From M55B157 sp964626275 (lineage in GTDB: Bacteria; Actinomycetota; Actinomycetes; S36-B12): a stretch of DNA of 6,365 nt. The notes under the pieces are model-generated. The model did no database searches. It had not been told where the DNA came from and worked only from the letters and a program-made list of their open reading frames with translations. The position numbers and the translations under genes were made by a program. Position 1 is the first letter of the stretch. Each line of letters starts with the position of its first letter. Positions 1-5,365 of the stretch are shown piece after piece. The DNA is taken from contig CAZVCZ010000095.1 of NCBI GenBank assembly GCA_964626275.1, positions 1 to 6,365 on the forward strand. Reading direction: 5' to 3'.

Positions 1-199
1 CGGCACTGGCGAGATCCACCACCCCCCACATCGCGCTCTGCCGGCCGACCCGCCTCACGTTCGGCCGACCGGTCCCCGCACCGATGCCCCAGACGACCAA
101 TCCGAGGACCGTGCTCGATATGCCCCAAGCACCCAGGATCCGGGTGAGATCGCGTTCAGCGCCTTCGAAGGTGTCGCGCTCCCTGCTCACGCTCCACAT
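1..199 (-). CDS. Partial small membrane protein, DUF6992-like (5' end of gene only)
   Basis: An open frame of 66 codons runs leftwards from an ATG at 199-197 and leaves the window, so only the N-terminus is visible. After a charged, hydrophilic start of about 20 residues there is one clear hydrophobic segment (about residues 21-42, rich in Leu, Val, Trp, Gly), then a basic stretch with Arg-Pro-Asn and Arg-Arg, then a Gly-Arg-Gln...Met-Trp-Gly-Val-Val-Asp motif near residues 52-62. This helix, basic loop and W-G-x-V-D pattern resembles the small uncharacterised DUF6992-type proteins of Actinobacteria; that match is from memory. The purine-rich tract AGGGAGGGG directly precedes the ATG. Its core is only 2-3 nt away, so the in-frame GTG at 190-188 is an alternative start. 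It lies 88 nt beyond ctaF on the same strand and may or may not be co-transcribed. Function unknown. Confidence 0.6.
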   Translation of the reverse strand, partial: MWSVSRERDTFEGAERDLTRILGAWGISSTVLGLVVWGIGAGTGRPNVRRVGRQSAMWGVVDLASA

Positions 200-241
200 C
201 CCCTCCCTGTGCCTCGCTGAGATCGGGCGGTGACGCGGCCA

Positions 242-272
242 CCACCCCTACTGAGTTGATGACAGCGGGTGG
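242..272 (-). terminator. Possible stem-loop in the ctaF 3' spacer
   Basis: In the spacer behind ctaF, CCACCC (242-247) is complementary to GGGTGG (267-272), and a short inner CTG/CAG pairing (251-253 with 263-265) tightens the loop. On the minus strand the structure begins about 15 nt past the ctaF stop. There is no T-run after it, so it is not a classical intrinsic terminator. It could be a U-less hairpin, an mRNA-stabilising 3' structure, or chance in GC-rich DNA. Confidence 0.25.
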
Positions 273-287
273 CGACAACGGTAGAGG

Positions 288-683
288 TCAGTGGGCGAAT
301 TCGCGGCGGTAGTACTCGAACAGCCAGCCGATGATGCCGAGCATCAGCACCGCCACGCCGAGCACGATGACCCAGACGGCGAACACGAAGCCGAGGGCGG
401 TGAGCATGGCGCCGAGCCCGACCGGTAGCGGCCACCAGCTGTGGGGGCTGAAGAAGCCGTACTCAGGATCGGCCTCGTCGATCTCCGCATCGTCGCGGTC
501 TTCCGGACGGGGGTAGACCCGCTTGGCGGTGTAGAGGATGTAGAAGGCCACCAGGAAGGCCAGCGCCCCGGTCATGACCAGGGCGGTCGTGCCGATCTCA
601 TCGCGGCTGAGGTACCAGTAGGCGCCGGAGACGAGGAAGTAGAAGATCGCGCCGACACCGAAGATCCAACCCTCGATCTTCAC
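288..683 (-). CDS. ctaF: Cytochrome c oxidase subunit IV, actinobacterial type
   Basis: This 131-residue protein matches the usual size of the actinobacterial subunit IV of aa3-type cytochrome c oxidase, an accessory subunit of the bcc-aa3 supercomplex in the cytoplasmic membrane. It has four hydrophobic segments in two pairs: about residues 6-25 and 33-53, then 87-107 and 109-124. A strongly acidic loop (about 61-75) leads into the family's characteristic motif with Gly-Phe-Phe-Ser-Pro-His-Ser-Trp-Trp-Pro (76-85). The C-terminus is short and charged. The start is GTG (683-681), whose last two bases form the ctaD stop in a GTGA overlap. A G-rich tract at the end of ctaD is the only nearby candidate ribosome binding site, so translation is probably coupled to ctaD. 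The subunit has no known redox cofactor; its role is structural or assembly-related. The identification is firm from sequence pattern and from its place after ctaC-ctaD. Confidence 0.95.
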   Translation of the reverse strand: MKIEGWIFGVGAIFYFLVSGAYWYLSRDEIGTTALVMTGALAFLVAFYILYTAKRVYPRPEDRDDAEIDEADPEYGFFSPHSWWPLPVGLGAMLTALGFVFAVWVIVLGVAVLMLGIIGWLFEYYRREFAH

Positions 684-2470
684 TGGGCACCGCCCCCATC
701 ACCCTGGCGCTCCGTGGGGATGTCCGCCTTCGTCACGGGCCTACCGTCACCGGCGAGAACCTTCGTGAAGGCACCCACCGCGCCAGGCGTGATGTGTTCG
801 GAGGCGAGTTCGGGGTGGTGCATGTCGAAGGCAGGACGCTCCGAGCGGATCCGCGGCAGCGAGGTGAAGTTGTGCCGTGGCGGCGGGCACGATGTCGCCC
901 ACTCCAGCGATCCACCCCAACCCCAGGGGTCGTCGACGGTCACCTTCGGTGCGCTGCGCCAGGTCTTGATCACGTTCCAAATGAAGAAGACCGTGGAGAA
1001 CCCGACGATGAACGAGCCGATCGTGGAGACCGTATTCAGCGTCGTGAAGCCATCGCTTTCGAGGTAATCCCCGTAACGCCTGGGCATACCCTGCACACCC
1101 AGCCAGTGCTGGACGAGGAAGGTGGCCTGGAAGCCAATGAACACCAGCCAGAAATGGACGTGGGCCAGCCGCTCGTCGAGCATCCGCCCCGTCATCTTGG
1201 GCCACCAGAAGTAGAAGCCGGCGAACATGAGGAAGACGACGGTGCCGAAGACGACGTAGTGGAAGTGAGCCACGACGAAGTAGGAGTCCGAGACGTGGAA
1301 GTCCAGCGGTGGACTCGACAGGATGACACCGGTCATACCGCCGAAGAGGAACGTCACCAGGAAGCCGATGGTGAACAGCATCGGGGAGTCGAAGGTGATC
1401 GACCCTCGCCACATCGTGCCTATCCAGTTGAAGAACTTCACGCCCGTGGGAACGGCGATGAGCATGGTCATGAGGGCGAAGAAGGGTAGATAGACCGAGC
1501 CGGTGACGTACATGTGGTGGGCCCACACTGCAACCGACAGCGCACCGATGGCCATGGTCGCGAGGACGAGTCCCTTGTAGCCGAAGATCGGCTTGCGCGA
1601 GAACACCGGGATGATCTCGCTGGCGATGCCGAAGAAGGGCAGAGCGATGATGTAAACCTCGGGGTGACCGAAGAACCAGAACAGGTGTTGCCACAGGATC
1701 GCCCCGCCGTTCTCGGCGTCGAAGACCACCGCACCGTACTTGCGATCGATGAAGGCCACCACGAGGGCCGCGGCGAGGATCGGGAAGGCGATGAGCACGA
1801 GCACGGCGGTCACCAGGATGGTCCAGGTGAAGATCGGCATCCGGAACATGGTCATGCCCGGCGCGCGCATGGCGAAGATCGTGGTGATGAAGTTCACCGA
1901 GCCGAGGATCGTGCCGAGACCGCCCATGGCGAGGCCGAGGTACCACAGGTCAGCACCAGCACCGGGTGTGTAGAGCGCATTGCTGAGCGGCTGATAGGCG
2001 AACCAGCCGAAGGAGGCAGCGCCGCCGGGGGTGAGGAAGCCGGCCATGACGACGATGCCGCCGAACAGGAACAGCCAGTAGCCCAACATGTTCAGGCGCG
2101 GGAAGGCCACATCGGGAGCACCGATCTGCAGGGGCATGATGACGTTGCCGAAGCCCACGTACAGCGGAGTCGCGAAGAGGAACAGCATGATCGTTCCGTG
2201 CATCGTGAACAGCTGGTTGTACTGCTCCAGGGACACGATCTGCAGACCGGGAACCGCCAGTTCGGCGCGGATGACCAGCGCCATGGCCCCGGCGACGATG
2301 AAGAAGACGAAGGACGTGATGAGGTAGAGGTAGCCGATCGTCTTGTGGTCGGTGGAGGTGACCCAGTTGACGACGGTGCGACCGAGGTGCGACCGACGCT
2401 GCTCCTTGGGGGTCAGCGTCGGTGACGGCGCGGTGGGCGCCGCTGCGGGGGGTTCATTCAGAATGGTCAC
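680..2470 (-). CDS. ctaD: Cytochrome c oxidase subunit I (aa3-type, heme a/a3-CuB)
   Basis: This is the catalytic subunit of the terminal oxidase, reducing O2 to water and pumping protons across the cytoplasmic membrane. The 596-residue protein has the twelve-helix heme-copper oxidase core. Visible ligands are H91 and H404 for heme a, H402 for heme a3, and H269, H318 and H319 for CuB. Y273, four residues after H269, is the usual His-Tyr cross-link partner. The D-channel residues N109, D120 and N127 and the gating glutamate E271 (HPEVY) are present, as is the K-channel lysine K345 in PTGVKFFNWI, 57 residues before H402 as in other A-type oxidases. The N-terminal 25 residues are a Pro/Ala-rich cytoplasmic tail. 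The C-terminal tail (about 513-550, including TSCPPPRHNF and LPRIRSERPAF) is characteristic of actinobacterial CtaD. The GTG start overlaps the ctaC stop by 4 nt and has a good ribosome binding site inside ctaC. Nothing appears missing. Confidence 0.98.
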   Translation of the reverse strand: MTILNEPPAAAPTAPSPTLTPKEQRRSHLGRTVVNWVTSTDHKTIGYLYLITSFVFFIVAGAMALVIRAELAVPGLQIVSLEQYNQLFTMHGTIMLFLFATPLYVGFGNVIMPLQIGAPDVAFPRLNMLGYWLFLFGGIVVMAGFLTPGGAASFGWFAYQPLSNALYTPGAGADLWYLGLAMGGLGTILGSVNFITTIFAMRAPGMTMFRMPIFTWTILVTAVLVLIAFPILAAALVVAFIDRKYGAVVFDAENGGAILWQHLFWFFGHPEVYIIALPFFGIASEIIPVFSRKPIFGYKGLVLATMAIGALSVAVWAHHMYVTGSVYLPFFALMTMLIAVPTGVKFFNWIGTMWRGSITFDSPMLFTIGFLVTFLFGGMTGVILSSPPLDFHVSDSYFVVAHFHYVVFGTVVFLMFAGFYFWWPKMTGRMLDERLAHVHFWLVFIGFQATFLVQHWLGVQGMPRRYGDYLESDGFTTLNTVSTIGSFIVGFSTVFFIWNVIKTWRSAPKVTVDDPWGWGGSLEWATSCPPPRHNFTSLPRIRSERPAFDMHHPELASEHITPGAVGAFTKVLAGDGRPVTKADIPTERQGDGGGAQ

Positions 2471-3291
2471 AGGTTGATCCTCTCTGACGGCCTCTCACCC
2501 TCGTAACTCACACGTTCGCTCTCAAGCTTGCCGGTCTGCCCCTTATCCCGCAGGGACTGGATGTAGGCGTCGTATTCGGCGCGCTCGACGACCTTGACGT
2601 TGAACAGCATGCGCGCGTGGTCCACCCCGCACAGTTCCGCGCAACGGCCGGCGAAGGTGCCGGTGGTGTCCGGGGTGACCTCGAAGACGTTGACCTTGCC
2701 CGGGATGACGTCCATCTTGAACAGCCAGTTGGGCACCCAGAACGAGTGGATGACGTCAGGGGAGGTCAGTTCGAACTGGATCTTCTCGTCGACAGGCAGG
2801 ACCAGTGTGGGCGGAACCCCCGGGGTGCCGATCTCGTAGACGTCCTCATCGAGGTAGTTGAAGGCCCAGCTCCAGCGGAATCCCACGACGTTGACCGTCT
2901 GGTCCTGGTTGTCCTCCACCGCCAGGATCTCCGCCTGGTCACGGGCCGTGAAGAAGAACAGGCCGAGGATCATGATGAGGGGAACGACGGTGTAGAGGAG
3001 CTCGAGCGGGATGTTGTAGCGGGTCTGCTCCGGGACGCCGGAATTCTTGCGGCGGCGGTAGGCGACCGCAGCCCAGATCATCAGGCCCCAGGTGACGATG
3101 CCCACACCCCAGGCCGCGATCCATGAACCGTTCCACAGGGTCTGGGTGATCGGGGCTTCCGCCGTTGTGGGTTCGGGCAGGTCGAAGAAGAAAGCCTCGT
3201 TGGCGGTGCATCCGGAGGCGATCAGAGCCACTCCCAAAACACCCGCGACGGCACCGATCCTGCGCACCGTTCGTGACCGGCTGTGAGACAC
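2467..3291 (-). CDS. ctaC: Cytochrome c oxidase subunit II (CuA lipoprotein)
   Basis: Subunit II receives electrons from the cytochrome bcc complex through its binuclear CuA centre on the outer membrane face and passes them to heme a in CtaD. From the chosen start the protein has 274 residues. It has a basic N-terminus, a hydrophobic signal and a lipobox ending in A-S-G-C28, so it is probably a lipoprotein. Two membrane helices follow (about 57-77 and 95-115), then a cupredoxin domain with the aromatic patch W140/W142. The CuA ligands are all present: H182, C217, E219 (backbone ligand position), C221, H225 and M228. I chose the second GTG of a GTG-GTG pair (3291-3289) because GAAGGG (3303-3298) sits 6 nt upstream. 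The 27-nt longer frame from 3318 would place an acidic, cysteine-containing tail before the signal peptide. It is the first gene of the ctaC-ctaD-ctaF operon, and its promoter region is partly hidden by the Ns. Confidence 0.96.
   Translation of the reverse strand: MSHSRSRTVRRIGAVAGVLGVALIASGCTANEAFFFDLPEPTTAEAPITQTLWNGSWIAAWGVGIVTWGLMIWAAVAYRRRKNSGVPEQTRYNIPLELLYTVVPLIMILGLFFFTARDQAEILAVEDNQDQTVNVVGFRWSWAFNYLDEDVYEIGTPGVPPTLVLPVDEKIQFELTSPDVIHSFWVPNWLFKMDVIPGKVNVFEVTPDTTGTFAGRCAELCGVDHARMLFNVKVVERAEYDAYIQSLRDKGQTGKLESERVSYEGERPSERINL
2478..2485 (-). promoter_or_regulatory. Ribosome binding site of ctaD inside the end of ctaC
   Basis: Read on the minus strand, AGAGAGGA lies 7 nt upstream of the ctaD GTG start and within the last codons of ctaC. 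It supports the GTG at 2470-2468 as the true start and fits translational coupling through the GTGA overlap. Confidence 0.6.
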
Positions 3292-3297
3292 CACGCA

Positions 3298-3303
3298 CCC
3301 TTC
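3298..3303 (-). promoter_or_regulatory. Probable ribosome binding site deciding the ctaC start
   Basis: GAAGGG on the minus strand is 6 nt from the GTG at 3291-3289 and only 3 nt from the GTG immediately before it. The spacing favours the downstream GTG, which also puts basic residues straight before the signal-peptide core. Confidence 0.5.
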
Positions 3304-3323
3304 GTCGACGACGTCCACTGCTC

Positions 3324-3333
3324 NNNNNNNNNN
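3324..3333. other. Assembly gap of ten Ns in the divergent promoter region
   Basis: Ten consecutive N characters interrupt the intergenic region between ctaC and the divergent desulfurase-like gene. A round run of ten is often a scaffolding placeholder, so the true length is unknown. Promoter or operator sequence for ctaC, and possibly for the opposite gene, may be missing here. Both flanking coding regions look intact. Confidence 0.95.
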
Positions 3334-3404
3334 TCATACAACGGCCCTGCCTACGTCGGGGCTGATGTGCTCCTCACACTAGCGCACCCACCCCTCATGC
3401 GGGC

Positions 3405-3422
3405 CTCAGGGAGCCCCCTGGG
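3405..3422. repeat. Short inverted repeat upstream of the desulfurase-like gene
   Basis: CAGGG (3407-3411) and CCCTG (3416-3420) form perfect arms around an AGCC loop. A G-T pair and a C-G pair extend the stem to seven positions. It lies 17-34 nt before the plus-strand start codon and just ahead of the candidate -10 element, where an operator could sit. In DNA this GC-rich such a short palindrome may be chance. Confidence 0.25.
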
Positions 3423-3426
3423 CCGA

Positions 3427-3432
3427 TAGCGT
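3427..3432 (+). promoter_or_regulatory. Candidate -10 element for a leaderless transcript
   Basis: TAGCGT fits the actinobacterial TANNNT -10 consensus and ends 6 nt before the ATG at 3439. That spacing would put the transcription start at or next to the start codon. The gene lacks a Shine-Dalgarno sequence: the 6 nt before the ATG are GCCGCC, and the nearest GGGAG is about 25 nt away. No convincing -35 hexamer is visible. Confidence 0.35.
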
Positions 3433-3438
3433 GCCGCC

Positions 3439-4614
3439 ATGGTGGACACGCCGTCGATATCGGACCCGAAGTCGCGCCCAGGATTCCTCGATGCCGCTTC
3501 AGGATCCTGGCTGAATCCCGGCGGTCGCGAGGCGCTTCTGGCTGCCTTCGAGCGGGGCTGGGCCGACCCGACCCGCCGCTATCGGGAGGGACGGATGTCG
3601 GGAATGCTTCTCGACGCCGCCCGAGCCACCATCGCCAGTGCGATGGACCTTCGCCCACCGGAGGTCTCCTTCACCGGATCGGCGACCGACGCCATGCACC
3701 GGGCGATCGCCGGCCGGCTCGCCGCGCGTCCCGGCACACTGGTGACCTCGGCCGTCGAGCACAGCGCGATCCTGCGGGCCGGCGATCGCCATGAGGCGTC
3801 TGGCGGAGTGGTGGTGTCGGTCGGTGTCGACGGCCTGGGTCGGGTCGACGTAGCGGAGTTCATCGAGGCCGTCCGCCACGAGTCAGTGAGTCTCGCCTGC
3901 CTGCAGGCCTACAACCACGAGGTCGGCACGACCCAACCGGTGGACGAGATCCTCGAGGCCTGCCAGGCCGCTGGCGTCCCCCTCCTCGTCGATGCCTCCA
4001 TGAGCCTCGGCCGCGTGAACACTCCCCCACCGGCAGACCTGCTGGTGGGGTCGGCGATCTCGTGGGGTGGTCCGGCCGGTGTCGGGGTTCTCGGGGTGCG
4101 TTCCGGGGTGGCGTGGACCCCACCGGGCCCCTATGACGAGCGCGAGGCGGGTCGGGTGCCCGGACTCCCCGCCGTCGCCACCATCGTGGTGGCGGCCCGT
4201 GCCCTCGAATGGGCATTGGCCCAGCAGCCCGATGACGCGTCCCGATGTCGATCGCTACTCGACCACCTGCGCGCGGCGATCCCGCAAGCCATCCCCGGGG
4301 TCCGCCACCTCGGCGATCCGAACGAGGGCCTGCCCCATCTGCTCGCCCTGTCGTGCCTGTACACCTCCGCCGACGCTCTCGTCGATGGTCTCGATGAGGC
4401 GGGCTTCGCGGTGTCCAGCGGCTCCTCCTGCGTCGCGGACACCCGCCGCCCCAGCCACGTCCTCGAGGCCATGGGAGCGCTCACCCAGGGCAATCTGCGG
4501 CTCACCCTGCCTTTGGGATCCGATGACACGACGATCGCCGGATTCGGCGAGGCGCTCGCCGAGGTCATCGCTGCGGACCGCGAGGCTCTGGGCGCCCCGG
4601 AGATCGACTCATAA
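3439..4614 (+). CDS. Class V aminotransferase/cysteine-desulfurase-like protein lacking the PLP lysine
   Basis: The 391-residue protein has the fold-type-I layout of NifS/IscS/SufS-family cysteine desulfurases along its full length. Family landmarks kept, with E. coli IscS equivalents: the phosphate-binding loop TGSATD (79-84), H108 in the EHS motif (H104), N160 in NHEVGTTQP (N155), D185 that would contact the pyridine nitrogen (D180), S205 (S203), and loop cysteine C331 in SSGSSC (C328). Changed: the SxHK motif preceding GGP reads S-A-I-S-W, so the Schiff-base lysine is S208 and the preceding histidine is I207; the usual pocket glutamine is M188. The only lysine is K11, in the tail before the first conserved segment, so no other lysine can plausibly substitute. 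There is no C-terminal TusA-like domain, unlike some actinobacterial relatives. The frame is intact with neighbour-like codon use, arguing against decay. It is divergent from ctaC and convergent with aat. The start is ATG, with GTG as the next codon. Reaction and partner are unknown; it should not be called a cysteine desulfurase on homology alone. Confidence 0.9.
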   Translation: MVDTPSISDPKSRPGFLDAASGSWLNPGGREALLAAFERGWADPTRRYREGRMSGMLLDAARATIASAMDLRPPEVSFTGSATDAMHRAIAGRLAARPGTLVTSAVEHSAILRAGDRHEASGGVVVSVGVDGLGRVDVAEFIEAVRHESVSLACLQAYNHEVGTTQPVDEILEACQAAGVPLLVDASMSLGRVNTPPPADLLVGSAISWGGPAGVGVLGVRSGVAWTPPGPYDEREAGRVPGLPAVATIVVAARALEWALAQQPDDASRCRSLLDHLRAAIPQAIPGVRHLGDPNEGLPHLLALSCLYTSADALVDGLDEAGFAVSSGSSCVADTRRPSHVLEAMGALTQGNLRLTLPLGSDDTTIAGFGEALAEVIAADREALGAPEIDS

Positions 4615-4639
4615 CTCCGCCCGCTCCACGATCTCGCTG

Positions 4640-5344
4640 TCAGCCGACTGGCGGGGAGGCAGTCAGGGCGGGAGGTTGGCCTAGCGCGGACCGCAGCCTG
4701 GTGAGGTAGGCCGACCGTGACACGGCGATTGCGCCCAGTGAGGCGAGGTGGTCTGTCACCCACTGGACATCGAGGAGTCGTGGCGCCGGCGGAGCGGCCG
4801 CGAGTTTCTCGACCAGGGCGACCAGCGCGACCTTGGAGGCATCCCGGACGAGGTGGAACATCGACTCGCCGGCGAAGAAGCCGCCGATCTCGATGCCGTA
4901 CAGCCCGCCGACGAGATCGCCATCGGCGGTCCACACCTCCACCGAGTGAGCCCAGCCCATCCGATGCAGTCGTGTATAGGTGTCGAGGAACTCCTCGGTG
5001 ATCCAGCCATGCTCTCGACGGCCATCCGCACACGCGGCCATGACATCGGTGAAGCAATGATCAACAGTCACGTCGAAGCGTCGACACGATCGACGCAGGG
5101 ACCGCGAGACGCGCAGCCCATACAGGGGCAGGATCCCGCGGGGATCCGGTGACCACCACCCCAGGGGACCACCGCGATCGACCTCCATCGGGAACAGCCC
5201 ACGGCGGTATCCGGCGAGCACCGTTCCCGGGGCGAGATCGGCCCCCACGCCGATCAGATCGGTTCCCGGTGGCGCCGACGCAGGGTCGGGGAGCGCCCAG
5301 ACGGTCGGCTCCGGTTCGACGGGCAACTCTCCAACGGGCGGCAA
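4640..5344 (-). CDS. aat: Leucyl/phenylalanyl-tRNA--protein transferase
   Basis: Aat moves Leu or Phe from aminoacyl-tRNA onto proteins with N-terminal Arg or Lys, marking them for ClpS-dependent proteolysis in the cytoplasm. The 234-residue length is normal for the family. Motifs in order: GADL (34-37), GYRRGLFPM (45-53), WWSPDPR (63-69), HSVEVW (133-138), the GNAT-like core ending GESMF (159-163), DVQ (192-194, matching the catalytic Asp and Gln of E. coli Aat), and HLASLGA (199-205). E160 is the probable counterpart of the conserved active-site glutamate. The start is uncertain. There is no ATG or GTG between the adoK stop and the conserved domain, so TTG at 5344-5342 is taken, with TTG at 5326-5324 as an alternative; neither has a well-spaced Shine-Dalgarno. 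It follows adoK by 21 nt in the same reading frame, suggesting co-transcription and coupled translation. It is convergent with the desulfurase-like gene, stop codons 25 nt apart. Confidence 0.93.
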   Translation of the reverse strand: MPPVGELPVEPEPTVWALPDPASAPPGTDLIGVGADLAPGTVLAGYRRGLFPMEVDRGGPLGWWSPDPRGILPLYGLRVSRSLRRSCRRFDVTVDHCFTDVMAACADGRREHGWITEEFLDTYTRLHRMGWAHSVEVWTADGDLVGGLYGIEIGGFFAGESMFHLVRDASKVALVALVEKLAAAPPAPRLLDVQWVTDHLASLGAIAVSRSAYLTRLRSALGQPPALTASPPVG

Positions 5345-5365
5345 GGCAGAACCCGGGGATGCGGG

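Noticed and set aside
1385..1390. Apparent loss of the K-channel lysine in CtaD at D361
   Set aside because: Counting 57 residues back from the heme a3 histidine H402 shows the channel lysine is K345 in PTGVKFFNWI, which is present; D361 is not that position.
747..1946. Minus-strand frame of about 400 codons inside ctaD
   Set aside because: It is a shifted shadow of ctaD with an Arg/His/Leu-rich composition and no recognisable motif, while ctaD itself is complete in its own frame.
1514..2425. Long plus-strand frame of about 300 codons opposite ctaD
   Set aside because: It is antisense to the unmistakable ctaD and translates to a low-complexity product rich in His, Asp, Glu, Gly and Arg. Such frames are a by-product of third-position GC bias.
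3292..3318. Nine-residue longer N-terminus for CtaC from the GTG at 3318
   Set aside because: It would put acidic residues and a cysteine before the signal peptide. The GAAGGG motif is better spaced for the GTG at 3291.
3376..3381. Minus-strand TAGTGT as the ctaC promoter -10 element
   Set aside because: It fits TANNNT but has no recognisable -35 partner and is separated from ctaC by the N gap, so distance and relevance cannot be judged.
4030..4110. Frameshift or sequencing error as the cause of the missing lysine
   Set aside because: The reading frame keeps family landmarks on both sides (DASMSLG before, GGPAGVGVLGV after), and the expected His-Lys codons cannot be restored by a single indel.
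4637..4654. Hairpin at the convergent ends of the desulfurase-like gene and aat, as a terminator
   Set aside because: The seven-position stem includes two G-T pairs, has no following T-run and lies mostly in aat coding sequence, so a terminator call is not supported.
4131..5057. Minus-strand frame of about 300 codons spanning the desulfurase-like gene and aat
   Set aside because: It crosses two convincingly identified genes on opposite strands and gives an Arg/Ser-rich product without family features.
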